From: Zoogloea sp.
Lineage (GTDB): Bacteria; Pseudomonadota; Gammaproteobacteria; Burkholderiales; Rhodocyclaceae
Direction of reading: 5' to 3'
Length of the DNA stretch: 37,004 nucleotides
Assembly (NCBI RefSeq): GCF_023150065.1
Contig: NZ_JAKLLN010000032.1
Span: forward strand, 1-37,004
This document shows, piece by piece, positions 23,484 to 32,086 of the stretch. A program made the position numbers and the translations under genes. Every line of letters starts with the position of its first letter. Positions within the stretch are counted from its first letter, which is position 1. Under the pieces are notes generated by a model, which was given only the letters and a program-made list of their open reading frames with translations, was not told where the DNA came from and made no database searches.

Positions 23484-24035
23484 TCAGGCGTTCTTGCGTT
23501 TCTGCCACAGCACGTCGCCACGCCCGCCTGCGCGGTTGAGCACCCGGCCCAGCACAAAGAGCAGGTCCGACAGGCGGTTGAGGTACTGACGCGGCGCGTC
23601 ATTCACGGCTTCCTCCTGGCCCAGGGCCACGATCATCCGCTCGGCCCGCCGGCAGATGGTGCGGGCCTGGTGGCACAGGGCCGCGGCACGGGTGCCTCCG
23701 GGAAGGATGAAGTCCTTCAGGGGCTCCAGATCGTCGTTGAAACGATCGAGTTCATCTTCCAGGTACTGGACCTGCTTGGCCGTGATCATCTCCATGCCGG
23801 GGATGCACACTTCGCCGCCCAGATCGAAAAGATCGTGTTGTACGTTGGTCAGCAGGGTTTGCACATCTTCAGGCAGGGTTTCGCACAGCAGCACGCCGAT
23901 GGCTGCGTTGGCTTCGTCTACCTCGCCCAGGGTGTGGATGCGCAGGCTGTTCTTGGATACCCGGTTGCCATTGCCGAGGCCGGTGGTGCCGGCGTCGCCG
24001 GTGCGGGTGTAGATCTTGGAAAGGCGGTGGCCCAT
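23484..24035 (-). CDS. Cob(I)yrinic acid a,c-diamide adenosyltransferase, PduO type
   Basis: A 183-residue enzyme of the PduO/MMAB family, which transfers the 5'-deoxyadenosyl group of ATP to reduced corrinoid to make adenosylcobalamin. The N-terminal ATP-binding TRTGDAGTTGLGNGNRVSK (about 10-28), then LGEVDEANAAIGV, FILPGGTRAAALCHQARTIC and RRAERMI, and NRLSDLLFVLGRVLNR near the C-terminus are all family signatures. The start ATG 24035 has AGGAG nine bases upstream. No other cobalamin genes are nearby, and no cobalamin riboswitch is visible in the 147-base gap to alaS. Cobalamin use in the same neighbourhood appears in QueG. Confidence 0.94.
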   Translation of the reverse strand: MGHRLSKIYTRTGDAGTTGLGNGNRVSKNSLRIHTLGEVDEANAAIGVLLCETLPEDVQTLLTNVQHDLFDLGGEVCIPGMEMITAKQVQYLEDELDRFNDDLEPLKDFILPGGTRAAALCHQARTICRRAERMIVALGQEEAVNDAPRQYLNRLSDLLFVLGRVLNRAGGRGDVLWQKRKNA

Positions 24036-24076
24036 GAGTGCTGTCTCCTGCAGGAGTTGGTGTTATTGGAGCGCCG

Positions 24077-24082
24077 ATTATA
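24077..24082 (-). promoter_or_regulatory. Candidate -10 box for the adenosyltransferase gene
   Basis: On the minus strand the sequence reads GGCTATAATCGG, with a perfect TATAAT 42 bases upstream of the start codon. No clear -35 box is seen. Confidence 0.42.
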
Positions 24083-24110
24083 GCCAGCAGGACGAAAGTG
24101 GGAGGGATGC

Positions 24111-24116
24111 TACAAT
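24111..24116 (+). promoter_or_regulatory. Candidate -10 box for alaS
   Basis: TACAAT in the sequence ATGCTACAATTTC lies 66 bases upstream of alaS. The -35 position at 17 bases spacing reads CAGGAC, a poor match. No T-box or other known leader structure was seen. Confidence 0.42.
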
Positions 24117-24182
24117 TTCGGGCTCTGAAACCTGACCCATCCCCGACCGTCGCTGTTTGAGACACCCGGAGACAACACGCCG

Positions 24183-26807
24183 ATGAAAAGCGCCGAAATC
24201 CGCCAGAAATTCCTCGAATTCTTCGCCTCCAAGGGCCACCAGATCGTAGCCTCCAGCTCTCTCGTGCCCCACGAAGACCCGACCCTGCTGTTCACCAACG
24301 CGGGCATGAACCAGTTCAAGGACGTTTTCCTCGGCTTCGACAAGCGCCCCTACAGCCGCGCCACCACGTCCCAGAAGTGCGTGCGGGCCGGTGGCAAGCA
24401 CAACGACCTCGAAAACGTGGGCTACACCGCCCGCCACCACACCTTTTTCGAGATGCTGGGCAACTTCAGCTTCGGCGACTACTTCAAGCGCGACGCGATC
24501 AACTACGCCTGGGAGCTGCTGACGGTCGTGTTCAAGCTGCCCAAGGACAAGCTCACCGTCACCGTCTATGCCGAGGACGACGAGGCCTATGACATCTGGA
24601 CCAAGGAAATCGGCGTTCCGGCCGAACGGGTGATCCGCATCGGCGACAACAAGGGTGCCCGTTACGCCTCGGACAACTTCTGGATGATGGGCGACACCGG
24701 CCCCTGCGGCCCCTGCACCGAGATCTTCTACGATCACGGCGAGCACATCTGGGGCGGCCCCCCGGGCTCCCCCGAGGAGGACGGCGACCGCTTCATCGAG
24801 ATCTGGAACAACGTGTTCATGCAGTTCAACCGCGATGAAGCCGGCGTGATGCACCCGTTGCCCAAGCCGTCCGTGGATACCGGCATGGGCCTCGAGCGCG
24901 TCTCGGCTGTGCTGCAGGGCGTGCATGCCAACTACGAGATCGATCTCTTTCAGGCGCTGATCGCTGCCGCTGCCCGCGAGACCTCCGGTGCCGACATGGA
25001 CAGCCCGTCCCTCAAGGTGCTGGCCGACCACATCCGCGCCTGCGCCTTCCTGATTGCCGACGGCGTGATCCCCGGCAACGAAGGCCGTGGCTACGTGCTC
25101 CGCCGCATCATCCGCCGCGCCATCCGCCACGGCTACAAGCTGGGGGCCCGCGCCGCCTTCTTCCACAAGATGGTGCCCGATCTGGTGGCCGAGATGGGTG
25201 AAGCCTATCCCGAGCTGAAGACCGGTCAGCAGCGCGTTACCGACATCCTCAAGCAGGAGGAGGACCGCTTCTTTGCCACCATCGAGAACGGTATGGCCAT
25301 CCTCGAAGGTGAGCTTGTGGCCATGGCTGCCGCCGGCAGCACGGTGTTCAACGGCGAGACCGCTTTCAAGCTCCACGACACCTTTGGTTTTCCGCTGGAT
25401 CTCACCGCCGACGTCTGTCGCGAGCGCGACGTGACCGTCGATAGTGCGGCCTTCGATGCGGCCATGGCGCGGCAGAAGGAACAAGCGCGTGCCGCCGGCA
25501 AGTTCAAGATGGCAGCCAACCTCGAGTACGACGGCCCGGCCACCACCTTCCACGGCTACGATACCCTCGAGCACAAGGGCAACATCCTGGCCCTCTACAA
25601 GGACGGCGTGGCCGTCAATGAACTTGTGGAAGGTGACATGGGCGTGGTGGTGCTGGACGACACCCCGTTCTACGCCGAGTCCGGTGGCCAGGTGGGTGAC
25701 CGCGGTGAGCTGCGCTCGGTGCATGGCATCTTTGCCGTCGAGGACACCCAGAAGATCCAGGCCACCGTGTTTGGCCACCATGGCGTGGTGAGTACGGGCA
25801 AGCTCACCGTGGGTAACGGCGTGGCCGCCAAGGTGGATCTGCAGGCCCGGGCACGCACCGTGCGCCACCATTCGGCGACCCATCTCATGCACAAGGCCCT
25901 GCGCGAAGTCCTGGGCAGCCATGTGCAGCAGAAGGGCTCGCAAGTCGATCCCGACAAGACCCGTTTCGATTTCGCCCACACACAGCCCGTCAGCGCAGCG
26001 GAGATCGCCCGGATCGAGCGCATCGTCAACGACGAGATCATCGCCAACGCCGCCACCGAGGCGGCCGTGATGGACATCGAGTCCGCCCAGAAGACCGGCG
26101 CGATGATGCTCTTTGGCGAGAAGTACGGCGACGAAGTGCGTGTGCTGACCATCGGTTCGTCCAAGGAGCTGTGTGGTGGTACCCACGTGGCCCGTACCGG
26201 TGACATCGGCCTGTTCAAGATCACCCTCGAAGGCGGTGTGGCCGCTGGCGTGCGCCGTATCGAGGCGGTGTGCGGTGACGTGGCGGTGGGGCTGGTGCAG
26301 CAGCAGCAGACCCTGCTTGAAGGCATCACCGGCGCCCTGAAGGCCCAGCCGCAGGAGGTGCTGAGCCGCGTGCTGCAGGTGATGGACAATGTGAAGGCGC
26401 TGGAAAAGGAGCTCGCCCGCCTGAAGAGCAAGCTCGCTGCCAGCCAGGGTGACGATCTCATCAGCCAGGCGGTGGACGTGGCGGGGGCCAAGGTGCTGGC
26501 CGCCACGCAGGAGGGCGCCGATGTGGCAACCCTGCGGGAGACCCTCGACAAGCTGAAGGACAAGCTGGGGAGCGCCGCCGTGGTGCTGGCCAGCGTCAGC
26601 GAGGGCAAGGTCAGCCTGATCGCGGGTGTCACCGCTGACCTCACCGCCAAGGTGAAGGCCGGCGAGTTGGTGAATATGGTGGCCCAGCAGGTGGGTGGCA
26701 AGGGCGGCGGTCGCCCCGACATGGCCCAGGCGGGTGGCACTGACGCGGCAGCGCTTCCGGCGGCCCTGGCGTCCGTTGTGGCCTGGGTTGGCACCAAGCT
26801 GGGCTGA
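24183..26807 (+). CDS. alaS: Alanyl-tRNA synthetase
   Basis: An 874-residue class II synthetase of full length. Catalytic domain: [59 protein letters not shown], and the motif 3 region with [13 protein letters not shown]. The editing domain has zinc ligands in [12 protein letters not shown] and [15 protein letters not shown]-terminal coiled coil ([20 protein letters not shown]) leads to the C-Ala domain with the glycine-rich [15 protein letters not shown]. The start ATG 24183 is preceded by GGAGA about 10 bases away. Codon choice is strongly biased as in highly expressed genes. The Nudix gene starts 5 bases after the stop and is probably co-transcribed. A 702-codon antisense frame within it is a composition artefact. 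Confidence 0.98.
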   Translation: MKSAEIRQKFLEFFASKGHQIVASSSLVPHEDPTLLFTNAGMNQFKDVFLGFDKRPYSRATTSQKCVRAGGKHNDLENVGYTARHHTFFEMLGNFSFGDYFKRDAINYAWELLTVVFKLPKDKLTVTVYAEDDEAYDIWTKEIGVPAERVIRIGDNKGARYASDNFWMMGDTGPCGPCTEIFYDHGEHIWGGPPGSPEEDGDRFIEIWNNVFMQFNRDEAGVMHPLPKPSVDTGMGLERVSAVLQGVHANYEIDLFQALIAAAARETSGADMDSPSLKVLADHIRACAFLIADGVIPGNEGRGYVLRRIIRRAIRHGYKLGARAAFFHKMVPDLVAEMGEAYPELKTGQQRVTDILKQEEDRFFATIENGMAILEGELVAMAAAGSTVFNGETAFKLHDTFGFPLDLTADVCRERDVTVDSAAFDAAMARQKEQARAAGKFKMAANLEYDGPATTFHGYDTLEHKGNILALYKDGVAVNELVEGDMGVVVLDDTPFYAESGGQVGDRGELRSVHGIFAVEDTQKIQATVFGHHGVVSTGKLTVGNGVAAKVDLQARARTVRHHSATHLMHKALREVLGSHVQQKGSQVDPDKTRFDFAHTQPVSAAEIARIERIVNDEIIANAATEAAVMDIESAQKTGAMMLFGEKYGDEVRVLTIGSSKELCGGTHVARTGDIGLFKITLEGGVAAGVRRIEAVCGDVAVGLVQQQQTLLEGITGALKAQPQEVLSRVLQVMDNVKALEKELARLKSKLAASQGDDLISQAVDVAGAKVLAATQEGADVATLRETLDKLKDKLGSAAVVLASVSEGKVSLIAGVTADLTAKVKAGELVNMVAQQVGGKGGGRPDMAQAGGTDAAALPAALASVVAWVGTKLG

Positions 26808-26812
26808 CAGCG

Positions 26813-27364
26813 ATGACGCAAAAGGAATGGCGTTTCTGCCCGGATTGCGGAAGCCCCCTGGAGTGGGGGGCGCTCGCAGGGGCGGAGCGCCAACTCTGCT
26901 ATTCGCCGGGCTGTGGTTTCGTCCGGTGGGATAACCCTCTGCCGGTGGTGGCGGCCGTGATCGAGTGTGTCGATCAGGGCGGGGCGATCCTGCTGGCGCG
27001 CAATCATGCCTGGCCGGAGCTGATGTTTGCCCTGGTTACCGGTTTTCTCGAGAAAGGCGAATCTCCCGACGATGCGGTGGCCCGGGAAGTGAAGGAAGAG
27101 GTCAATCTCGATACCGAGTCGGTCTCTTTGCTCGGGGTCTATCCCTTCTTCCGCAAAAACGAGATCCTCATCGGCTATCACGTGAAGGCCAGAGGGGAGA
27201 TCCGCCTCAACGAGGAGCTGGCCGAGTTTCGCCTGGTCCGCCCGGAGCAACTGAGGCCCTGGCCCCAGGCCACCGGGCAGGCGGTGCGTGACTGGATGCT
27301 GCGCGAGGGTTTGCCCTTGCCGGAGGTGGTCGAGGGCAATCTGTATGCCCATGCCGACATCTGA
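26813..27364 (+). CDS. Nudix hydrolase with N-terminal zinc ribbon
   Basis: A 183-residue protein. A four-cysteine zinc ribbon (C9, C12, C29, C34) comes first, followed by WDNPLPVVAAVIE and a Nudix fold. The Nudix box GFLEKGESPDDAVAREVKEE (about 79-98) keeps the REVKEE core, but the usual final Gly is Asn (VNL). The zinc ribbon plus Nudix order resembles NADH pyrophosphatase NudC, yet the protein is shorter and lacks NudC's N-terminal domain and SQPWPFPxS motif, so the substrate is a different nucleoside diphosphate derivative or unknown. It sits 5 bases downstream of alaS. A bidirectional terminator follows 12 bases after the stop. Confidence 0.88.
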   Translation: MTQKEWRFCPDCGSPLEWGALAGAERQLCYSPGCGFVRWDNPLPVVAAVIECVDQGGAILLARNHAWPELMFALVTGFLEKGESPDDAVAREVKEEVNLDTESVSLLGVYPFFRKNEILIGYHVKARGEIRLNEELAEFRLVRPEQLRPWPQATGQAVRDWMLREGLPLPEVVEGNLYAHADI

Positions 27365-27376
27365 AGCGGCGTGATC

Positions 27377-27416
27377 CAATGCAAACGGGCCACCCTCGGG
27401 TGGCCCGTTTGCATTG
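27377..27416. terminator. Bidirectional terminator, 18-bp perfect stem
   Basis: CAATGCAAACGGGCCACC (27377-27394) and its exact complement (27399-27416) surround a CTCG loop. The stem contains AAA/TTT blocks flanking the GC core, so it can act as a terminator for both the Nudix gene and the phosphohexomutase gene, which converge here. Confidence 0.9.
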
Positions 27417-27428
27417 ATCGGGAGGCGA

Positions 27429-28811
27429 TCAGAAGGGCAGCTTAACGCCCGGCCACACGGCTTCGATGGCGCGGCGGAAGTCGGCCTGGATGCGGGCGAT
27501 GGCAGCCTCGCTGTCGGCTTCGAAGCGCAGCACGACCACCGGGGTGGTGTTGGACGGGCGGGCCAGGCCGAAGCCGTCGGCGTATTCGACCCGTACGCCG
27601 TCGATGGTCAGCAGGCTCTCGGCGCCCTCGAAGCGGGCCTCGGCCTTGAGCTTGTCCACCAGGGCGAAGGGCTCGCCTTCGTTCATCTTGATGTTCAGCT
27701 CGGGCGTGCAGATGGCGTTGGGGAGGTTTTTGAGCACCGGGTTGGCGTCGGGCTGGCGGGAGACGATTTCCAGCAGGCGGGCGCCGGTGTAGAGGCCGTC
27801 GTCAAACCCGTACCAGCGCTCCTTGAAGAACACGTGGCCGCTCATCTCGCCGGCCAGCGGGGCGCCGGTTTCCTTGAGCTTGGCCTTGACCAGGGCATGG
27901 CCGGTGTTCCACATGGTGGGTTTGCCGCCGCGGGCCTTGATCCAGCCAGCCAGGTTGCGGGTGCACTTCACGTCATAGATGATCTCGCCACCGGGAACGC
28001 GGGTGAGCACGTCTTCGGCAAACAGCATCAGCTGGCGGTCGGGATAGATGATCTCGCCGTCCTTGGTCACCACACCCAGGCGGTCGCCGTCGCCATCGAA
28101 GGCGAGGCCGATCTCGGCGTCGGTTTCCTTCAGGGCGCGGATCACGTCGGCCAGGTTTTCGGGCTTGGACGGGTCAGGGTGGTGGTTGGGGAAGTTGCCA
28201 TCCACTTCGCAGAACAGCTCGACCAGTTCGCAGCCGAGGCGCTTGAAGAGCTCCGGCGCAACGGCGCCGGCCACACCGTTGCCGCAGTCCATGACGACCT
28301 TCATCGGGCGGGCGAGCTTCACGTCACCGACGATCTTGTTTACGTAGGCGGGCACGACGTTGGCCTGGGTGAGTTTGCCCGGAACTGCGGCATGGACCAG
28401 GTTGCCATCGATGATGCGCTGCCGCAGGGCCTGGATCAGTTCGCCGAAAAGTGTCTGGCCGCCGAGGACCATTTTCAGGCCGTTGTAATCGGGGGGGTTG
28501 TGGCTGCCGGTGACGGAGACGCAGGAGTTCGTGCCCAGCTCGTATGCCGCGAAGTAGGTCAGGGGGGTCGGCACGCAGCCCACGTCCACCACGTCGACGC
28601 CAGCGGCGCGGATGCCGTCGGACAGGGCGCCGGCCAGCTCCGGCCCGGAAAGACGGCCATCACGGCCGACGGCGATGGCCTTCTGGCCACGTGCGACGGC
28701 TTCAGAGCCGAGGGCATGGCCGATGGCACGGACGGCTTCAGCGGTCAGTGTCTTGTCGACGATGCCACGAATGTCATAGGCCTTGAAGATCTCGGGGGCA
28801 GGGACAAACAT
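27429..28811 (-). CDS. algC: Phosphomannomutase/phosphoglucomutase
   Basis: A 460-residue enzyme of the alpha-D-phosphohexomutase family that interconverts hexose 1- and 6-phosphates for exopolysaccharide, LPS and nucleotide-sugar synthesis. The catalytic phosphoserine is S103 in SVTGSHNPPDYNG. The metal loop is FDGDGDRLGVV (about 239-249), the sugar-specificity loop GEMSGHVFFKERW (about 319-331), and the phosphate-binding segment RPSNTTPVVVLRFE near the C-terminus. FKAYDIRG at the start and overall length fit the AlgC group, which uses both glucose and mannose phosphates; the symbol follows that resemblance. The start ATG 28811 has GGAG 8 bases upstream. A TATAAT on the minus strand at 28846-28851 may give it a separate promoter. 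Confidence 0.92.
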   Translation of the reverse strand: MFVPAPEIFKAYDIRGIVDKTLTAEAVRAIGHALGSEAVARGQKAIAVGRDGRLSGPELAGALSDGIRAAGVDVVDVGCVPTPLTYFAAYELGTNSCVSVTGSHNPPDYNGLKMVLGGQTLFGELIQALRQRIIDGNLVHAAVPGKLTQANVVPAYVNKIVGDVKLARPMKVVMDCGNGVAGAVAPELFKRLGCELVELFCEVDGNFPNHHPDPSKPENLADVIRALKETDAEIGLAFDGDGDRLGVVTKDGEIIYPDRQLMLFAEDVLTRVPGGEIIYDVKCTRNLAGWIKARGGKPTMWNTGHALVKAKLKETGAPLAGEMSGHVFFKERWYGFDDGLYTGARLLEIVSRQPDANPVLKNLPNAICTPELNIKMNEGEPFALVDKLKAEARFEGAESLLTIDGVRVEYADGFGLARPSNTTPVVVLRFEADSEAAIARIQADFRRAIEAVWPGVKLPF

Positions 28812-28845
28812 GCTGGAGGCTCCGCTTCTGGAAAATGAACGCTGG

Positions 28846-28851
28846 ATTATA
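28846..28851 (-). promoter_or_regulatory. Candidate -10 box for the phosphohexomutase gene
   Basis: The minus strand reads CGCGTATAATCCAGC, a perfect TATAAT 35 bases upstream of the start codon, in the 82-base gap after the YheT gene. No good -35 box is visible. A bulged hairpin at 28868-28893 could end the upstream transcript, but it has no T run. Confidence 0.45.
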
Positions 28852-28893
28852 CGCGGTGCACCATGACACCCCCATCTTCAGGTGGAAGGGGGT

Positions 28894-29865
28894 TCAGGAA
28901 TTGTGGCCAGCCGTGAAAAATTGCACCAGGCGCCCGGGCAGCCAGTCCAGGTGCCCTGGCCACCCGCCGGAGACAAAACCCACGTGGCCACCGTCGGTGG
29001 GTTGTTCGAGGGTGACGAAGGAGGAGACTTCCTCGCGGGTGGGCAGGAAGTTGGGGGGCAGGAACGGGTCGTTCAGGGGATTGATCACCAGGGTGGGAAC
29101 GCACACTCCCTCCAGGTGGGGTTTGCTCGATGCCTGGTGCCAGTAGTCATCCGTGTTGCGAAAGCCGTGCAGGGGAGCAGTGACGAGGTTGTCGAATTCG
29201 TAGAGGTTGGTGGCCCGCAGCATGGCCTGGAGGTCGAACAGCTCGGGGTGCTGGCGCAGCTTGGCGGCGGCGTTGTGCTTGAGGGTTGCCAGAAAGTGTC
29301 GGGTGTAGAGGCGGTTGAAGCCTTTGCCCAGGTTGTGCCCCGCGGCGGTCAGATCGAGGGGCGGGCAGATGGCTGCGGCAGCGTGGAGCGTCCGGCAGGC
29401 ATCAAGGCCCCGGGTGCCGAGCCACAGGAGCAGGGCGTTGCCGCCCAGGGAAACGCCAGCAGCGTAGCGTGGCGTCAGTGGGTGCAGGGAGGCCAGCCTT
29501 TCCAGGATCCAGCCGATCTCGTCGGCATCGCCGGAGTGATAGGCCCGGGGCAGCCGGTTGGGCTCGCCGGAGCAGCCGCGAAAATGGGGAACAACTCCGT
29601 TCCAGCCCATGCGCGTGAGCATGCGCATCAGGCTGCGGGCGTAGGGGGATTGGCTGGAGCCCTCAAGACCGTGGAAAAGCACCACGAGCGGCGCACCCGG
29701 CTGATGGGGCAGCCAGTCCAGATCGATGAAATCTCCGTCGGGCGTGTCCCAGCGCTCGCGCCGGAGAGGCGGTGAGGAGCCCTTGCGGAAAAGGGGCCAG
29801 ATGGTTTGGGCGTGACCGCCGGGGAGCCAGCGGGGGGCGCTGTAGGGGGCCGTCAACGACGTCAA
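28894..29865 (-). CDS. YheT family alpha/beta hydrolase
   Basis: A 323-residue cytoplasmic hydrolase of the YheT/ABHD1-3 group. Family features: APRWLPGGHAQTIWP near the N-terminus, VLFHGLEGSSQSPYARSLM (oxyanion region, about 62-80), PHFRGCSGEPNRLPRAYHSG, the nucleophile S139 in AGVSLGGNAL, the acid in NPLNDPFLPP and the histidine in TDGGHVGFVSGG. Activity is probably esterase-like; the natural substrate is unknown. Its start overlaps the stop of the NTF2-like gene by four bases (ATGA), so the two are coupled. The phosphohexomutase gene lies 82 bases downstream in the same direction. Confidence 0.92.
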   Translation of the reverse strand: MTSLTAPYSAPRWLPGGHAQTIWPLFRKGSSPPLRRERWDTPDGDFIDLDWLPHQPGAPLVVLFHGLEGSSQSPYARSLMRMLTRMGWNGVVPHFRGCSGEPNRLPRAYHSGDADEIGWILERLASLHPLTPRYAAGVSLGGNALLLWLGTRGLDACRTLHAAAAICPPLDLTAAGHNLGKGFNRLYTRHFLATLKHNAAAKLRQHPELFDLQAMLRATNLYEFDNLVTAPLHGFRNTDDYWHQASSKPHLEGVCVPTLVINPLNDPFLPPNFLPTREEVSSFVTLEQPTDGGHVGFVSGGWPGHLDWLPGRLVQFFTAGHNS

Positions 29866-30293
29866 TGGATGACGTGGGGGCTGTCGTTGCTGTGCAGGTT
29901 GTCCATGTCGGGCGCGGGTGAGGCGTGATGCATCACCATCTTCCAGCCCAGGGCGCCCCGGGCGAAGACGTTGGTGGCGATGATCGGCGGATGGAGGCGA
30001 TCGTCTCCTTCCACATGGACATGCTGATGGACGGTATGCACCGCGGTCATCAGGTTTGACCAGTGCACCGGGTGAGTGGCGCTGACGGTGATGCGGGCGC
30101 CGCTGGCGAACAGCTGGCGCCAGGATTCGCGGATGGCGACCAGCCCGATCAGGCGGATGCTGCCGGGGTGCACGCAGACCACTTCGTCATCCTCCGACCA
30201 GACAGCCATCATGCGGTCGAGATCGGCGTGGGCCAGCGCGGCGTAAAAGGCGGCTTCGGCTTCGTCGGGGGTGGTGAAGATCGGAGTGCTCAT
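29862..30293 (-). CDS. NTF2/SnoaL-like fold protein
   Basis: A 143-residue protein matching the SnoaL/DUF4440 type of NTF2-like alpha+beta barrels: DEAEAAFYAALAHADLDRMM at the N-terminus, WSEDDEVVCVHPGSIRLIG, AIRESWRQLF, and a C-terminal strand region with ATNVFARGALGWKMVMHHAS. Proteins of this fold serve as small enzymes or ligand carriers. The VCVHPG and HHASP motifs are typical of the group found beside YheT hydrolases in betaproteobacteria. The role is unknown. It is coupled to the YheT gene by a four-base overlap and follows a hairpin that may separate it from the ilvE transcript. Confidence 0.87.
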   Translation of the reverse strand: MSTPIFTTPDEAEAAFYAALAHADLDRMMAVWSEDDEVVCVHPGSIRLIGLVAIRESWRQLFASGARITVSATHPVHWSNLMTAVHTVHQHVHVEGDDRLHPPIIATNVFARGALGWKMVMHHASPAPDMDNLHSNDSPHVIH

Positions 30294-30328
30294 GGAGAGG
30301 CGTTTCCGGGGAGGAGATCTGGACGTGA

Positions 30329-30352
30329 CACGGGGGCGTTACCGCCCCCGTG
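30329..30352 (-). terminator. 10-bp GC hairpin after the zinc-finger gene
   Basis: CACGGGGGCG (30329-30338) pairs perfectly with CGCCCCCGTG (30343-30352) around a TTAC loop. It lies 23 bases beyond the zf-CHCC stop. No T run follows on the minus strand, so it may be a weak terminator or a 3'-end protecting hairpin of the ilvE transcript. Confidence 0.45.
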
Positions 30353-30375
30353 CCGGCCTAAGCCTGTGTCGGAAC

Positions 30376-30576
30376 TCAGTGATGTCCCTTCGGCAGTTCG
30401 CCGGTAAAGACATACTGGGCGCCGCAATACGGGCAGGTGGCCTTGCCTTCGGAGGTCACGTCCAGGAACACGCGGGGGTGCCTTGCCCAAAGGGGCGCAT
30501 CAGGCATCGGGCAGTGGAGCGGAAGCGCCTTGGCCGTGACTTCGATCGGCTTGGTCTTGTCCTGATTCTCGGGCAT
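30376..30576 (-). CDS. zf-CHCC domain mini-protein
   Basis: A 66-residue protein that is entirely a zf-CHCC domain, related to the zinc-binding part of mitochondrial complex I subunit NDUFS6. The ligand set is C22, H33, C48 and C51 (LPLHCPMPDAPLWARHPRVF, then TCPYCGAQYVF). The exact role in bacteria is not established. It lies 17 bases downstream of ilvE on the same strand and is probably co-transcribed, an arrangement common in betaproteobacteria. Despite its small size the complete metal set and family match make it a real gene. Confidence 0.92.
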   Translation of the reverse strand: MPENQDKTKPIEVTAKALPLHCPMPDAPLWARHPRVFLDVTSEGKATCPYCGAQYVFTGELPKGHH

Positions 30577-30593
30577 GGATCTCTCCTGGGATC

Positions 30594-31514
30594 TTAGATG
30601 AATGACAGCCAGTGTTCGTATTCGGGAGCCTTGCCGTTCACGATCTCGAAGAAGCGGGACTGCAGCTTCTCGGTGATCGGGCCGCGGGAGCCTTCGCCGA
30701 TGACGCGGCCGTCGAGTTCGCGGATCGGAGTGACTTCGGCTGCCGTGCCGGTGAAGAAGGCTTCGTCAGCGATGTAGATGTCGTCGCGGGTGATGCGCTT
30801 GGAGATCACTTCCAGACCGAACTCCTTGGCCACCTGGATCATCGAGCTGCGGGTGATGCCGGTGAGGGCGGAGGCAATCTCGGGTTCGTAGATGGCGCCG
30901 TCTTTGATCACGAAGAGGTTCTCGCCGGCGCCTTCGGCGACAAAGCCGTTGGTGTCCAGCAGCAGGGCTTCGTCGTAGCCGGCTTCGGTGGCTTCCAGGT
31001 TGGCCAGGATGGAGTTGGCGTAGGTGGAGGCCAGCTTGGCGCGGGGCATGGTGACGTTGACGTGGTGACGGGCGAAGGACGAGGTCTTCACCCGGATGCC
31101 GCGCTGCAGGCCGTCTTCACCCAGGTAGGCGCCCCAGGGCCAGGCGGCGATGGCAACGTGCACGGTCGCGCCCTTGGTGGAGATGCCCATCTTTTCGGAG
31201 CCATAGAAGGCGATCGGACGGAGATAGCAGCTTTCGAGCTTGTTGACGCGCACGACTTCCAGTTGCGCTTCCATGAGAACTTCCTTGGAGTAAGGAATGT
31301 TCATCATGTAGATCTTGCCGGAGTTGAGCAGGCGCTGGGTGTGCTCGGCGAGGCGGAAGATCGCCGTGCCCTTGACGGTGTTGTACGCGCGGACACCCTC
31401 GAACACGGACAGGCCGTAGTGGAGGGAGTGGGTGAGCACGTGGGTGGTCGCTTCACGCCACGGCACGAGTTTGCCGTCGTACCAGATGAAACCGTCGCGG
31501 TCTGCCATTGACAT
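30594..31514 (-). CDS. ilvE: Branched-chain amino acid aminotransferase
   Basis: A 306-residue class IV PLP enzyme that moves the amino group between glutamate and leucine, isoleucine or valine. Family features: FIWYDGKLVPW near the start, HYGLSVFEGVRAY (about 32-44), the PLP lysine K160 in MPRAKLASTYANS, LLDTNGFVAEGAGENLFV, LTGITRSSMIQVA and FFTGTAAEVTPIRELDGR. The ATG at 31514 is chosen since GGAG lies 9 bases upstream and it gives the standard length; an open frame continues 11 codons further. It is divergent from nudJ, with 116 bases between, and heads a unit with the zf-CHCC gene. Confidence 0.96.
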   Translation of the reverse strand: MSMADRDGFIWYDGKLVPWREATTHVLTHSLHYGLSVFEGVRAYNTVKGTAIFRLAEHTQRLLNSGKIYMMNIPYSKEVLMEAQLEVVRVNKLESCYLRPIAFYGSEKMGISTKGATVHVAIAAWPWGAYLGEDGLQRGIRVKTSSFARHHVNVTMPRAKLASTYANSILANLEATEAGYDEALLLDTNGFVAEGAGENLFVIKDGAIYEPEIASALTGITRSSMIQVAKEFGLEVISKRITRDDIYIADEAFFTGTAAEVTPIRELDGRVIGEGSRGPITEKLQSRFFEIVNGKAPEYEHWLSFI

Positions 31515-31554
31515 TATTGGGATCTCCAGCTGAATCAGTGAATTCAAACCCCCG

Positions 31555-31560
31555 ATTCTA
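31555..31560 (-). promoter_or_regulatory. Candidate -10 box for ilvE
   Basis: The minus strand reads GAGCTAGAATCGG, with TAGAAT 40 bases upstream of the ilvE start. The -35 position is not convincing. Confidence 0.35.
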
Positions 31561-31600
31561 GCTCATTCCGAGCAGCTGCGGACCGTTGCCCGGAAGGGGG

Positions 31601-31606
31601 TAAAAT
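31601..31606 (+). promoter_or_regulatory. Candidate -10 box for the nudJ-mnmA unit
   Basis: TAAAAT in GGGGGTAAAATGCGCG lies 24 bases before the nudJ start, back to back with the ilvE box. The -35 is weak. Confidence 0.4.
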
Positions 31607-31630
31607 GCGCGCTTTGCGTGCAGGATCGCC

Positions 31631-32086
31631 ATGAGGACCTGGAAACCGAATGTCACGGTGGCGGCCGTGGTGGAGCGCGAAGGGCGCTTCTTGCTGGTGG
31701 AGGAAGAGACCGAGGACGGTCTGCGTTTCAATCAGCCTGCTGGCCATCTCGAGCTGGGGGAGTCACTGGTGGCCGCAGCGGCGCGTGAGGCGCTGGAGGA
31801 GACGGCGCACGTGTTCCGTCCGTCCTTTCTGGTCGGTATCTACCAGTGGCCGCGGCCGGCCGGTGATGTGACCTACCTGCGCTTTGCGTTTGGGGGCGAG
31901 TTGTGCGGTTTTGAGCCCGAGCGAGTGCTGGACGCCGGAATCGTGCGCGCGCTGTGGATGACGCTTGACGAACTGAAGGTGACGCGGGAGCGCCATCGCA
32001 GCCCGCTGATCCTGCAGTGTTGCGAGGACTATCTTGCCGGGCGGAGATATCCGCTCGATCTCATCCGCCATTACGACGCCTCATGA
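31631..32086 (+). CDS. nudJ: Nudix hydrolase NudJ
   Basis: A 151-residue Nudix protein of the NudJ group, which in E. coli acts as a phosphatase on thiamine pyrophosphate precursors and nucleoside di- and triphosphates. It begins WKPNVTVAAVVEREGRFLLV, then has the Nudix box GHLELGESLVAAAAREALEE (38-57) and GIYQWPRPAGDVTYLRFAFG. The location upstream of mnmA is the same as in E. coli, apart from one inserted gene. The stop overlaps the next gene's start by four bases. The start ATG 31631 leads straight into the family's first strand. Confidence 0.93.
   Translation: MRTWKPNVTVAAVVEREGRFLLVEEETEDGLRFNQPAGHLELGESLVAAAAREALEETAHVFRPSFLVGIYQWPRPAGDVTYLRFAFGGELCGFEPERVLDAGIVRALWMTLDELKVTRERHRSPLILQCCEDYLAGRRYPLDLIRHYDAS

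Noticed and set aside
24036-24182. Possible T-box or cobalamin riboswitch between the adenosyltransferase gene and alaS
   Set aside because: The gap is only 147 bases and shows neither a T-box sequence nor the conserved cobalamin-box core.
24078-26186. 702-codon open frame on the minus strand inside alaS
   Set aside because: It mirrors the strongly biased codons of alaS, has no recognisable domain, and alaS is certain. High GC makes such antisense frames common.
27414-28838. 474-codon plus-strand frame opposite the phosphohexomutase gene
   Set aside because: Antisense shadow; the minus-strand gene has the full catalytic set.
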